Below are positions 33,119 through 42,410 of a DNA stretch of 64,000 nucleotides, piece after piece; position 1 is the first letter of the stretch; each line of letters begins with the position of its first letter. The translations under genes and the position numbers were made by a program. The stretch comes from Pseudomonas sp. KK4 (GTDB lineage Bacteria; Pseudomonadota; Gammaproteobacteria; Pseudomonadales; Pseudomonadaceae). The notes below the pieces were generated by a model. It had not been told where the DNA came from. It did no database searches and saw nothing but the letters and a program-made list of their open reading frames with translations. The stretch is taken from NCBI RefSeq assembly GCF_001984065.1, contig NZ_LYVP01000026.1, forward strand, positions 1 through 64,000, read 5' to 3'.

Positions 33119-33892
33119 TTACTTGAAAAAATGACTGGGCGTGGTGCCGAACTGTTTTTTGAACATGGTGCTGAACGCGCTCGGGCTGTCGTAGCCCAGG
33201 GCGCCGGCCACGTCGATGATTTTCTCCCCGAGGGCAATGCGTTCCAGAGCCGACAGCAAACGCGCCTGCTGGCGCCACTGGCCGAAGGTCATACCGGTTT
33301 CCTTGTGGAACAGGCGCTGGATGGTCTTGGTGTCCAGGCTCAGGCGTTCGCTCCAGTCGGACAGGGTAGAGCCGTCGCCCGGGTCCTGGCGCAACGCCGA
33401 GCAGATCGCCTGGATACGCTGATCCCCCGGTTGCGGCAGGTGCAGCGGCAAGGTCGGCAGCAGGGTCAGTTCGTCGACGATCAAGCGCATGATCCTGGCT
33501 TCCCGGGAATCCGGGTCGACCGGTGCGGCGATGCTCACCGAGGTCTTGATCAGTTCACTGAGCAACGGCGAAATGCTCACTGCCCGGGTCTCTCCCGGCA
33601 GCTCGGGAAAATGCTCCGGGCGCACGAACACGCTGCGCATCTTCAACGCCCCCACGCAACGAATCGAGTGCACGTGACCGCAGGGCATCCAGATGCCACG
33701 GCTGGGCGGCACCGTCCATTGGTTGAGCCCGGAATGCACCACCATCACGCCCTCGATGGCGTAGATCAACTGGTGCTTGGCGTGGCTGTGGGGCTCGATG
33801 AACCAGCACTCCGGGTAATCGGTCGCACTGGTGCAGACCGGCCACGGCGCTTCGTCCATCGCCAGCAGAAATTCTTCCATCGATTTGTCCAT
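33119..33892 (-). CDS. AraC-family regulator with cupin N-terminal domain
   Basis: A 257-residue regulator with an N-terminal cupin (FIEPHSHAKHQLIYAIEGVMVVHSG; PSRGIWMPCGHVHSI) and C-terminal AraC HTHs (LSLDTKTIQRLFHKETGMTFGQWRQQARLLSALE; IIDVAGALGYDSPSAFSTMFKKQFGTTP). It resembles NimR-type regulators, which control a divergent MFS efflux gene, as here with fsr 115 bases away. ATG 33892 is the likely start; 33880 is possible. A decayed single REP lies beyond its stop, at about 33090-33116. Confidence 0.87.
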   Translation of the reverse strand: MDKSMEEFLLAMDEAPWPVCTSATDYPECWFIEPHSHAKHQLIYAIEGVMVVHSGLNQWTVPPSRGIWMPCGHVHSIRCVGALKMRSVFVRPEHFPELPGETRAVSISPLLSELIKTSVSIAAPVDPDSREARIMRLIVDELTLLPTLPLHLPQPGDQRIQAICSALRQDPGDGSTLSDWSERLSLDTKTIQRLFHKETGMTFGQWRQQARLLSALERIALGEKIIDVAGALGYDSPSAFSTMFKKQFGTTPSHFFK

Positions 33893-34007
33893 GATGCCCT
33901 TTTTACAAAAGTAGGCGCCCGAATCGCGCGAGACAGGCAACAGGGCGAAATCTAGCATAGCGCCTGCCCTGTGCAATGCTCCTTTCCTCCAGCCTGGATG
34001 ATGTGCG

Positions 34008-35219
34008 ATGTCCTCAATGACACCCCCTATGACCGCCGCCCCGGTAGCCAGCCAGACCAGTCCACTGGTCATGCGGGTGATCGGCGCCTGCGCCCTGGCG
34101 CACCTGATCAACGACCTGATTCAGGCGGTGCTGCCGTCGATCTATCCGATGCTCAAGGCCAACTACGGCCTGAGCTTCACCCAGGTGGGTCTGATTACCT
34201 TGACCTTCCAGTTGACCGCATCGCTGCTGCAGCCATGGGTCGGTTACCACACCGACCGTCACCCCAAACCATGGCTGCTGCCGGCCGGCATGGTCTGCAC
34301 GCTGATCGGCATCCTGTTGCTGGCCTTCGTCGGCAGTTTCCCGGCGATTCTCGTGGCCTCGGGCCTGGTGGGGATCGGTTCCTCGACCTTCCACCCGGAA
34401 ACTTCACGGGTGGCGCGTCTGGCTTCGGGCGGTCGCTACGGCCTGGCGCAGTCGACGTTCCAGGTCGGCGGCAACGCCGGTACCGCCCTTGGCCCCTTGC
34501 TGGCGGCGGCGATCATCATTCCCTATGGCCAGGGTCACGTGGCCTGGTTCGGCCTGTTCGCGGTGTTCGCCATCGGCGTGCTGTATGCCCTGAGCCGCTG
34601 GTACCGCACGCACCTGAACCTGTTCAAGCTCAAGCAAGGTGGCCAGGCGACCCACGGTCTGTCGAAAGCACGGGTGACCTTTGCCCTGGTGGTGCTGGCC
34701 ATGCTGGTGTTCTCCAAGTACTTCTACATGAGCAGCTTCACCAGCTACTTCACCTTCTACCTGATCGAGAAGTTCGACCTGTCGGTGGCCAGTTCGCAGC
34801 TGTACCTGTTCCTGTTCCTCGGCTCGGTGGCAGCGGGCACCTTCTTCGGTGGCCCGATCGGCGACAAAATCGGCCGCAAGAAAGTGATCTGGTTCTCCAT
34901 CCTCGGCGCCGCCCCCTTCACCCTCGCCCTGCCCTACGTCGACCTGTTCTGGACCAGCGTGCTGAGCGTGATCATCGGCTTTATCCTCGCCTCGGCGTTC
35001 TCGGCCATCGTGGTGTTCGCCCAGGAACTGGTGCCGGGCAACGTCGGAATGATCGCCGGCGTGTTCTTCGGCCTGATGTTTGGTTTTGGCGGTATTGGCG
35101 CGGCACTGCTGGGGCATCTGGCGGACAGCCATGGCATCGAGTACGTGTATTCGCTGTGCTCTTACCTGCCGCTGTTGGGCATCCTGACGATTCTGTTGCC
35201 GTCGACCAAAGGCGTCTGA
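34008..35219 (+). CDS. fsr: Fosmidomycin-resistance-type MFS transporter
   Basis: A 403-residue twelve-helix MFS protein recognised as Fsr. Diagnostic stretches include AHLINDLIQAVLPSIYPMLK, STFHPETSRVARLASGG, GLAQSTFQVGGNAGTALGPLL and GDKIGRKKVIWFSILG. Fsr exports fosmidomycin and possibly other compounds from the cytoplasm by proton antiport. It is divergent from an AraC regulator that probably controls it. The length equals that of the E. coli protein (about 406). Confidence 0.92.
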   Translation: MSSMTPPMTAAPVASQTSPLVMRVIGACALAHLINDLIQAVLPSIYPMLKANYGLSFTQVGLITLTFQLTASLLQPWVGYHTDRHPKPWLLPAGMVCTLIGILLLAFVGSFPAILVASGLVGIGSSTFHPETSRVARLASGGRYGLAQSTFQVGGNAGTALGPLLAAAIIIPYGQGHVAWFGLFAVFAIGVLYALSRWYRTHLNLFKLKQGGQATHGLSKARVTFALVVLAMLVFSKYFYMSSFTSYFTFYLIEKFDLSVASSQLYLFLFLGSVAAGTFFGGPIGDKIGRKKVIWFSILGAAPFTLALPYVDLFWTSVLSVIIGFILASAFSAIVVFAQELVPGNVGMIAGVFFGLMFGFGGIGAALLGHLADSHGIEYVYSLCSYLPLLGILTILLPSTKGV

Positions 35220-35229
35220 ACCTCTGCAT

Positions 35230-35382
35230 TCGATCTGCTCGCGAAGGCGGCGGGTCAGTTTGTGTAGATGTGAGGCTAATGGCCTCTTCGCGAGCAAGCC
35301 CGCTCCCACAGGGTGTTGGGTCGTACGCAGTATTGGTGTACGACACAAGCCCTGTGGGAGCGGGCCTGCTCGCGAAAGCGTC
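35230..35382. repeat. REP cluster
   Basis: A partial unit (CTGCTCGCGAAGG, about 35236-35248) and two full inverted units (about 35285-35312 and 35352-35380) in the 349-base gap before the peptidase gene. No gene or other signal is seen. Confidence 0.85.
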
Positions 35383-35568
35383 GTCACATCCAACCTCTCT
35401 ATACCTGCCCCACAAGGTTTTTCGTTTCTGCGCCGCTTTTGCATGCCTGTGCGACAGTTCCCATTTCAGGGCTCCCGCATCGCGCCCTGGCAGTGTAAGT
35501 TTGAAAATGTTTCTGACTAATCAATCAGATATTTCTCACAACCCGCCTGCAAAGGAATGCCCCCAGCA

Positions 35569-37308
35569 ATGGACTTTTCACTCAAGCACCTGGCCGCGAC
35601 CACCCTGATGCTCGCCAGCCTGTCGTCCTTCACCACCGTTGCCCAAGCCAATATCACCCCGCAACACAGTGCGATCATCCTCAAGACCTTCAGCGACGCA
35701 TCGGTCACCGATTTCCGCCAGTTCCTCGCAGCGCTGGCCAAGAGCGACGTCGCCAAAACCGACGAGCTGGGCCCGGCCATCAGTGCCTTCCTCGACAACA
35801 AGCCACTTGATCCCGAGCAGCAAAACGAAATCCATCGCCTGCTGGGCCTCTACGCCCGGGTGAAATACGGCAGCGCGGCCACCGAAACCCTGCGTGAACT
35901 GGTAGCCATCCCCACCGTACGCGTGGAGGGCGTGGCCCAGCACGACAACCCCGAATTCATCAAGATCGCTGAAAAAATCAAAGGTCTCGCCCAGTCCTTC
36001 AACCTCAACTTCCGCAACATCGACAACCGCGTCTACGAGATCTCCCTCGAAGGTTCGGGCGAGGAAGTGGTGGGCATTCACGCCCATGCCGATGTGGTGC
36101 CGGTGACCCCGGAGAATTGGGTGTTGAAGGACGGCACCCGCCTCGACCCGTTCAAGGTCACCCTGATCGGTGACCGCCTGTACGGCCGGGGCACCGAGGA
36201 TGACAAGAACGGCATCGTGGTGGCGCTCTACGCCATGAAGGTCATCAAGGAAGAGAAGCTGCCATTGGCGCGCAATTTCAAGCTGCTGGTGGACACCACC
36301 GAAGAAACCACGGGCGACGCCATCCCCTATTACTTCGAGCGTAACCCCACGCCCAACTACAACCTGGCGCTGGACGGCGGCTATCCGGTGGTGATCGCCG
36401 AGAAAGGCTACGGCACGGTCATGGCCAGTTTTGCCAAGCGCAAGGCCCAAGGCAAAGGCGCAGAAATCACCTCGATGACCGGCGGCATGGCCACCAACCA
36501 GATCCCGTCGACATCGGTCGCCACCCTGGTGACGGACAAGCCCGCGCAACTGGCCGCCAGTCTGCAAAAGGCCGGCGCCGACTACGTCAAGCACAACGGC
36601 GGCAACTTCGACATCGCCGCCAAGGTGGTCGGCAAGGACGTCAAGCTGACAGTCACCGGGGTTTCGGCCCACTCCTCCGAGCCCGAGTCCGGGGTCAACC
36701 CGGTGGCCAGGATGCTCGACTTCATCAACGGCCTGGACGGCAAGGTCGCGCTCAAGCACAACGCCATCACCGACGCTGCCCGCTACGCCGCCGACAACTG
36801 GGGCCTGGACTACCTGGGCAGCCAGTTGGGCGTCGGCTTTGCCGATGACTTCATGGGCCCGCTGACCGCTTCCCTGACCTATGTCGGCCTGGACGACAAG
36901 GCTTTCAAACTCGCGGTCAACCTGCGGGTGCCGAAGGGCAAATCGCCGGAAACGCTCAAGTCGGAGATCGCTGGCAAGCTGGACGCCTGGAGCAAAAAGA
37001 GCAAAATCGCGCCGACCTTCGACTACTCGATCGCCGAGCCGATGTACCGCAACCCCGAAGGCGAATGGGTCAAGGCGTTGCTCGCCGTGGCCACTGAAAA
37101 CCTCGGCATGAAACATGAGTTCGGCACTTCCGCGGGCGCCACCTCGGTCCACGAACTGCCCAACGGCGTGCAGTTCGGCCTGGCCATGCCGGACGTCAAA
37201 TACACCGGTCACAACGACAACGAGTTCAAGACCACCGAGCAATTTCTGCTGGACCTGCAGATCGTCACCGAGATGATGGGCCGCATCGGGCAACTGCCGA
37301 AACTCTGA
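35569..37308 (+). CDS. Exported M20-family metallopeptidase (dipeptidase)
   Basis: A 579-residue M20 zinc peptidase with a signal peptide (LAATTLMLASLSSFTTVAQA). It shows the metal His/Asp motif GIHAHADVVPV, YGRGTEDDKNG and the catalytic EETTGD, with a lid domain and VSAHSSEPESGVNP. It likely acts in the periplasm on peptides or N-acyl amino acids. ATG 35569 is favoured over 35557 because AAAGGA abuts the latter, and a clean signal peptide follows. A strong terminator follows it. Confidence 0.87.
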   Translation: MDFSLKHLAATTLMLASLSSFTTVAQANITPQHSAIILKTFSDASVTDFRQFLAALAKSDVAKTDELGPAISAFLDNKPLDPEQQNEIHRLLGLYARVKYGSAATETLRELVAIPTVRVEGVAQHDNPEFIKIAEKIKGLAQSFNLNFRNIDNRVYEISLEGSGEEVVGIHAHADVVPVTPENWVLKDGTRLDPFKVTLIGDRLYGRGTEDDKNGIVVALYAMKVIKEEKLPLARNFKLLVDTTEETTGDAIPYYFERNPTPNYNLALDGGYPVVIAEKGYGTVMASFAKRKAQGKGAEITSMTGGMATNQIPSTSVATLVTDKPAQLAASLQKAGADYVKHNGGNFDIAAKVVGKDVKLTVTGVSAHSSEPESGVNPVARMLDFINGLDGKVALKHNAITDAARYAADNWGLDYLGSQLGVGFADDFMGPLTASLTYVGLDDKAFKLAVNLRVPKGKSPETLKSEIAGKLDAWSKKSKIAPTFDYSIAEPMYRNPEGEWVKALLAVATENLGMKHEFGTSAGATSVHELPNGVQFGLAMPDVKYTGHNDNEFKTTEQFLLDLQIVTEMMGRIGQLPKL

Positions 37309-37315
37309 CCCCTCC

Positions 37316-37344
37316 GGACCCGCCGCTCTGGCGGGTCCTTTTTT
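37316..37344 (+). terminator. Strong intrinsic terminator after the M20 peptidase gene
   Basis: GGACCCGCC-GCTCT-GGCGGGTCC is a perfect 9-bp stem followed by TTTTTT, seven bases after the stop codon. Confidence 0.92.
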
Positions 37345-37390
37345 CCAGCCTGGCCTATTCTTTAACCACCCCACTGCATCGGCCACTGCC

Positions 37391-38095
37391 ATGTCTGATC
37401 CTCAATCCAGCCTGCTGCAAAGCTGGCACCACAACGCCCGATCCTGGATCGAAGCGGTGCGCAGTGGCGCCATCGAAAGTCGTCGCCAGGTCACCGACCA
37501 GGCGATCCTGCTGGCCATCCAGGGTCGCCAGCCCGAACGCGTGCTCGACCTGGGCTGCGGCGAGGGTTGGTTGCTCCGGGCCCTGGCGGATCGGGGCATC
37601 GAGGCGGTGGGGGTGGATGGCGACGCGACGCTGGTCGACGCGGCACGCGCGGCAGGTTCTTCACGCCTGCATGTGGCGAGCTACGAAGCCCTTGCAGAGT
37701 CCAGGGTGAACATCGGCAAAGACTACGACCTGATCTGCGCCAACTTCGCCCTGCTGCACCAGGACATCATCCCCCTGCTCGCCGCCATCAATGCCCTGCT
37801 CGCCCCGGGCGGCGCACTGTTGATCCAGACGCTGCATCCATGGACCGCCGCCGCAGGCGACTATCAGGACGGCTGGCGCGAAGAGACCTTCGACGGGTTC
37901 AAGGGACAATGGCACAGCATGCCGTGGTATTTCCGTACCCTGTCCAGTTGGCTTCGGGCGCTGGACATGGCCGGCTTTCGGTTGGTCGAACTGCAAGAGC
38001 CGCAGCACCCGCAGAGTCCGCTGCCGCAGTCCTTACTGATGGTGGCCGAGCCTACACCCCCCTGTAGGAGCGAGCTCGCTCGCGATGGTCGTTAA
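37391..38095 (+). CDS. SAM-dependent class I methyltransferase
   Basis: A 234-residue methyltransferase with motif I VLDLGCGEGWLL, acidic loop GVDGDATLVDAAR and post-I motifs ICANFALLHQD and LLAPGGALLIQTLHPW. The target is unknown. The last dozen residues (PPCRSELARDGR) are translated from a REP element and the stop TAA lies in the REPIN loop, so the native C terminus has been replaced or extended. Confidence 0.85.
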   Translation: MSDPQSSLLQSWHHNARSWIEAVRSGAIESRRQVTDQAILLAIQGRQPERVLDLGCGEGWLLRALADRGIEAVGVDGDATLVDAARAAGSSRLHVASYEALAESRVNIGKDYDLICANFALLHQDIIPLLAAINALLAPGGALLIQTLHPWTAAAGDYQDGWREETFDGFKGQWHSMPWYFRTLSSWLRALDMAGFRLVELQEPQHPQSPLPQSLLMVAEPTPPCRSELARDGR

Positions 38096-38164
38096 CGAAG
38101 ACGCGGGCTGTCTGCATGCACACGGTGCCTTTGACGCCATCGCGAGCGAGCTCGCTCCTACAGG
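38061..38164. repeat. REPIN: inverted REP pair
   Basis: TGTAGGAGCGAGCTCGCTCGCGA at 38062-38086 and its perfect mirror at about 38137-38162, with the loop start GTTAACGAAGACGCGGG shared with other REPINs. It forms the C-terminal codons of the methyltransferase gene. Confidence 0.88.
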
Positions 38165-38195
38165 ATTGATCTCACGCACGAATCAGGAGAACACC

Positions 38196-38810
38196 ATGCG
38201 CAAACTCACCGTTGCCGCGTTTGTCAGCCTCGATGGCGTCATGCAGGCACCCGGCGGACCTGAAGAAGACCGCAGCGATGGCTTTGGCTTCGGCGGCTGG
38301 ATCGTGCCCTACGCCGACGAAGTCACCGGCGAGGCAGTCATGGACTTGTTCTCTCAACCGTTCGAATTGCTGCTGGGGCGTCGCACCTATGACATCTTCG
38401 CCGGGTATTGGCCGCAGATTGAGTTCGACGCGAATAACCCCATCGCCGACCTCTTCAATGCCGTGCCCAAGCATGTAGCCACCCATCGGCCGGATTCGCT
38501 GGCCTGGCACAACAGTCATGCACTGGATGCAAACCTGGTCGACGCCATCGGTGCCCTCAAACAACAGGATGGCTCGCAACTGCTGACCCAGGGCAGTGGC
38601 GATCTGGTTCGCCAACTGCTGGCCGCCGGCCTGGTGGACGAACTGCGGCTGATGATCCACCCGGTTCTGCTCGGACGCGGCAAGCGCCTGTTCGGCGATG
38701 ACGCGCAAGCCTCGGCCTTCACCCTGGAACACTCCACCCGCACCCCGAGCGGAGTCCTGGTCGCCCGCTACACCCGCAGCGGCGAGGTAAAAACCGGCAC
38801 ATTCCTGTAG
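38196..38810 (+). CDS. RibD C-terminal / dihydrofolate-reductase-like protein
   Basis: A 204-residue DHFR-fold protein of the YyaP/YwjB class (KLTVAAFVSLDGVMQAPGGPEED; LLLGRRTYDIFAGYWP; LLTQGSGDLVRQLLAAGLVDELRLMIHPVLLGRGKRLF). It is probably an NADPH-dependent reductase of unknown substrate. ATG 38196 follows CAGGAGA. The stop TAG (38808-38810) is part of the next REP unit. Confidence 0.88.
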   Translation: MRKLTVAAFVSLDGVMQAPGGPEEDRSDGFGFGGWIVPYADEVTGEAVMDLFSQPFELLLGRRTYDIFAGYWPQIEFDANNPIADLFNAVPKHVATHRPDSLAWHNSHALDANLVDAIGALKQQDGSQLLTQGSGDLVRQLLAAGLVDELRLMIHPVLLGRGKRLFGDDAQASAFTLEHSTRTPSGVLVARYTRSGEVKTGTFL

Positions 38811-38909
38811 GAGCGAGCTTGCTCGCGAAGAACACCAGAACACCGCGGGGCGCCAGGTTGCCAGCGTTATCGTTGACGACCCTCGCGAGCGAGCTCGCTC
38901 CTACAGGGG
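38807..38909. repeat. REPIN: inverted REP pair shared by two gene ends
   Basis: REP units at 38807-38832 and about 38882-38908, with the common loop (GTTATCGTTGACG) in reverse. The left unit supplies the stop of the reductase gene on the plus strand. The right unit supplies the stop of the small minus-strand gene. Confidence 0.88.
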
Positions 38910-39131
38910 GCGACGTGCGGTGGACATGCATTCTGCGGTGCTGGCGAACCAGGTCCCGGCCTGCTGGGCCAGCTTGCGCCATTCGGCGCCGGTGATCAGG
39001 CATTCGCGTTCCATGTCGTCTGCGGCCCGCAAGAGTCTGTTGTATCGGTCTTCGGCATCGATATGGTTCTCCGGCATTGCATACAGCCGTCGCCAGGCTG
39101 TGATGGCCAGCCTTCTCTGCGCTTCTTTCAT
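38901..39131 (-). CDS. Small hypothetical protein
   Basis: A 76-residue basic, helical protein (KEAQRRLAITAWRRLYAMPENHIDAEDRYNRLLRAADDMERECLITGAEWRKLAQQAGTWF) with no recognised family. Coding is supported by a purine-rich ribosome site (GGGGGGGTGGGG before ATG 39131), a balanced amino acid profile and a position between genes. Its stop TAG comes from a REP element. Function unknown. Confidence 0.6.
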   Translation of the reverse strand: MKEAQRRLAITAWRRLYAMPENHIDAEDRYNRLLRAADDMERECLITGAEWRKLAQQAGTWFASTAECMSTARRPL

Positions 39132-39222
39132 CACCCCACCCCCCCGATGTCTATAAGAGATGGATGCCTGCAGCCGTCAGGGGTTCCATTTAACTGAGCC
39201 GTCCTTTTTACCCTTCACTGCG

Positions 39223-42200
39223 TCAATGCATCGTTTGCGGGTCCAGCGGTTTGCCTGGCGTTGTAGCGTCCGACTGCTCTGCGCTGCAGGTGCCGCGCAA
39301 CCGTCGCGCCACGCCCAGCACCGAGACAAAGAACACCGGCACGAACAACACCCCCAGCACCGTCGCCGCCAGCATGCCGCCGATCACCCCGGTACCGATC
39401 GCCCGTTGGCTGGCCGCGCCGGCACCTGTGGCGAGGGCCAGTGGAACGACGCCGAGAATGAACGCCAGCGAGGTCATGACGATTGGCCGAAAACGCAGGC
39501 GCGCCGCCTGGGCCGCCGCTTGCGCAAGACTGGCACCCTGGGCGTGCAGCGCCTTGGCGAATTCGACGATGAGGATAGCGTTCTTCGCCGAAAGGCCGAT
39601 GATGGTGATCAGCCCGACCTTGAAATACACGTCATTGGGCATGCCCATCACCGTCACCGCCGTCACCGAACCGAGCATGCCGATCGGCACGATCAGCAAT
39701 ACGGCAAACGGAATCGCCCAGCTTTCATACAGCGCCACCAGCACCAGCAACACCATGGTCAGCGACAGCCCGACCAACAGTGGCACCTGAGCGCTGGCCT
39801 GCTGTTCCTGCAATGACAAACCGGACCATTCCAGGCTGAAACCGGCCGGCAGTTGACGGGCGATTTTCTGCAACTCCACCATGGCCTCGCCGGTGCTGTA
39901 GCCGGGCGCGGCATCGCCGGAAAATCGCAGCGACGCCGAGCCGTTGTAACGGCCGATTTGCAAAGGCCCCACCTGCCACTCGAAACGACTGAAGGCTTCC
40001 AGCGGCACCAGACGGTTCTGCCGGTTCGGCACCTGCAGGCGCAACAACGCTTCCGGGGTCTGCCGGCTGCTGCCGTCGGCCTGGACGATCACCCGTTGCA
40101 TGCGCCCCTGGTTGGCGAACTCGTTGATCTGTTCCGACCCCAGGGCCGAGGACAGCGCCGCACTGATCACATCGAAACTCACGCCCAGTGCCTCGGCCTT
40201 CTCCCGGTCGATGCTGACATTGATCTGCGGCGCGTCGGCCAGGCCATCTTCCATCAGGTGACCGATCACCTTTGAGGTCTTGGCCGCTTCGAGCAACTGG
40301 CTGCGAGCCAGCAACAGCGCTTCGTGCCCGCGCCCGGCCAGGTCCTGCAAGCGCAGATCAAAGCCACTGGAGGTGCCCAGACCATCCACCGGCGGCGGCA
40401 CCACGCTGTACAGCGTGCCGTCGGGGACGTCCTCAAACGCCTGGTTGGCATGCCGCGCCACCGCCTTGCTGGTCTGCCCGCTGTCGCGCAGCGACCAGTC
40501 CTTGAGCGTGACGTAAGACATCGCGGCGTTGGCGCCCTCCCCGGAAAAACTGAAGCCCATGATCGCCAGCACCTGATCGGTGGCCGGCTGCGCCAGGGCG
40601 TATCGCTCCCAGGCGCGGACCGTGACGTCGGTGCGCGAGGCCGAGGCGGCGGGCGGCAACTGGATGTCGGTGACGATGTAACCCTGGTCTTCGGCGGGCA
40701 GGAACGAAGTCGGCAGCCGCGCGTAGGCAAAACCGAGCACCAGCAGCAACATCAGGTACAGGCCCAGGCTGCGGGCACTGCGCTTGACCCAGCTTGCCCC
40801 CAGCCGCTCATAGCGCCGGGCCAGGTTGTCGAAGCGCCGGTTGAAAGCGTCGGTCCAGCGATTGCGCCGGGCGTGATGCGTCGGGTCGAAAGGCTTGAGC
40901 ACAGTGGCGCACAGCGCCGGGGTCAGGGTCAGCGCAAGAAACCCGGAGAACAGGATGGACACCGACAGCGCCATGGCAAACTGCTGATAGATCACACCCA
41001 CCGAGCCGCCCATGAACGCCAGCGGCAGGAACACCGCCGACAGCACCAGGGTGATGCCGACGATCGCCCCGCTGATCTGCCCCATGGCCTTGCGGGTCGC
41101 GGCCTTGGGCGACAGCTGTTCCTGGGTGATCAGGCGTTCGACGTTTTCCACCACCACGATGGCGTCGTCCACCAGAATGCCGATGGCCAGCACCATGCCG
41201 AACAGGGTCATCATGTTGATCGAGAACCCCAGCGGCGCCATGACCGCAACGGTCCCCAACAGGCAGACCGGCACCACCACCGCCGGAATCAGCGTGTAGC
41301 GCAGGTTCTGCAAAAACAGCAGCATCACCAGGAACACCAGGACCATGGCTTCGATCAGGGTGTAGATCACTTGCCGGATCGCCACGTCGACAAAGTACGA
41401 GGTGTCGTAGGGCACGCTCAGGGCCATGTTCGTCGGCAACGTGCTCGACAGTTGATCGAGTCGCGTCTTGATCGCCTGCGCCGTTTGCAGGGCGTTGGCC
41501 CCCGGCGCCAGTTGCACCGACATGGCCGCCGTCGGCTTGCCGTTCAGGCGCGCGTCGAACCGGTAGTCCTGGCGCCCCAGCTCGACCCGCGCCACATCAT
41601 GGATGCGCACGCTGGAGCCGTCATCGTTGGCTCGCAGCACGATGTTGCCGAAAGCTTCTACCGATTCGAGCTGCCCCTGCACCATCACCGTGGCAGTGAT
41701 GTGCTGTTCGGCCGGTCCGGGACGTTCGCCCATGGCGCCGGCGGGCACTTGGGCGTTCTGCCCGGCGATGGCTTTGCTGACATCGGCCATCGACAGGTTG
41801 TAGCCCACCAGTCGTGTTGGATCGACCCAGATGCGCATGGCCCGCTCGGCGGTGTACATCTGCACCCGCCCGACCCCGGGCACCCGGCGAATTTCATTGT
41901 TCACGGCCCGGGCGGCGTAGTCCGCCAGGCCGATGGAGTCCTGCTCGTCGTCGGTGTAGGACAGGGCATACACCAACAGGAAGTTGGAGCGTGCCTGCTC
42001 CACTTTCAGGCCCTGCTCGATCACGGCCTGGGGCATACGACCGATCACCCGTTGCAAACGGTTCTGCACATCGACCTGGGCCATATCGGCATCGGTGCCG
42101 GGCTTGAAGGTGATGGTGATATCGGCGCCGCCGTTGGCGCTGTTGGATTCGTGATAGATCAGGCCCTTGAGGCCGTTGAGCTCTTCTTCGAGCAGGCTGG

Positions 42201-42384
42201 TGACATTCTGGCTGACGATCTGCGCCGAGGCGCCCGGGTAGTTGGCGCTGACGGTGATTTGCGTCGGCGCCACGTCCGGGTATTGATTGACCGGCAAGGT
42301 ACCCAGGGTCAGCAGGCCGACCAGTGAAATGAACAGCGCAATGACAAAGGCGAAATTCGGGCGATTGATGAAAAAATCGGGCAT
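39223..42384 (-). CDS. RND efflux pump, HAE1 family inner-membrane component
   Basis: A 1053-residue AcrB/MexB-like permease with MPDFFINRPNFAFVIALFISLVGLLTLGTLPVNQYP, the proton-relay Asp pair in GILVDDAIVVVENVER, PAEDQGYIVTDIQLPP, and GLSAKNAILIVEFAK in helix 10. It takes substrates from the periplasm or outer leaflet and needs the fusion protein encoded 26 bases upstream plus an outer-membrane channel, which is not encoded here. At the edge of a siderophore locus it could export the lipopeptide or recycle it, but a general drug pump is equally compatible. Confidence 0.92.
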   Translation of the reverse strand: MPDFFINRPNFAFVIALFISLVGLLTLGTLPVNQYPDVAPTQITVSANYPGASAQIVSQNVTSLLEEELNGLKGLIYHESNSANGGADITITFKPGTDADMAQVDVQNRLQRVIGRMPQAVIEQGLKVEQARSNFLLVYALSYTDDEQDSIGLADYAARAVNNEIRRVPGVGRVQMYTAERAMRIWVDPTRLVGYNLSMADVSKAIAGQNAQVPAGAMGERPGPAEQHITATVMVQGQLESVEAFGNIVLRANDDGSSVRIHDVARVELGRQDYRFDARLNGKPTAAMSVQLAPGANALQTAQAIKTRLDQLSSTLPTNMALSVPYDTSYFVDVAIRQVIYTLIEAMVLVFLVMLLFLQNLRYTLIPAVVVPVCLLGTVAVMAPLGFSINMMTLFGMVLAIGILVDDAIVVVENVERLITQEQLSPKAATRKAMGQISGAIVGITLVLSAVFLPLAFMGGSVGVIYQQFAMALSVSILFSGFLALTLTPALCATVLKPFDPTHHARRNRWTDAFNRRFDNLARRYERLGASWVKRSARSLGLYLMLLLVLGFAYARLPTSFLPAEDQGYIVTDIQLPPAASASRTDVTVRAWERYALAQPATDQVLAIMGFSFSGEGANAAMSYVTLKDWSLRDSGQTSKAVARHANQAFEDVPDGTLYSVVPPPVDGLGTSSGFDLRLQDLAGRGHEALLLARSQLLEAAKTSKVIGHLMEDGLADAPQINVSIDREKAEALGVSFDVISAALSSALGSEQINEFANQGRMQRVIVQADGSSRQTPEALLRLQVPNRQNRLVPLEAFSRFEWQVGPLQIGRYNGSASLRFSGDAAPGYSTGEAMVELQKIARQLPAGFSLEWSGLSLQEQQASAQVPLLVGLSLTMVLLVLVALYESWAIPFAVLLIVPIGMLGSVTAVTVMGMPNDVYFKVGLITIIGLSAKNAILIVEFAKALHAQGASLAQAAAQAARLRFRPIVMTSLAFILGVVPLALATGAGAASQRAIGTGVIGGMLAATVLGVLFVPVFFVSVLGVARRLRGTCSAEQSDATTPGKPLDPQTMH

Positions 42385-42410
42385 CGATAGCTTCCCAGGG
42401 CCTCAGGCCG

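Noticed and set aside
33971..35608. A 545-codon frame overlapping fsr in another phase
   Set aside because: Translation is Arg/Gly/Pro-rich and ends inside the next gene; Fsr in the correct frame is unambiguous.
40324..42327. A 667-codon plus-strand frame across the RND permease gene
   Set aside because: His/Gln/Arg-rich shadow of the minus-strand permease, which has all HAE1 motifs.
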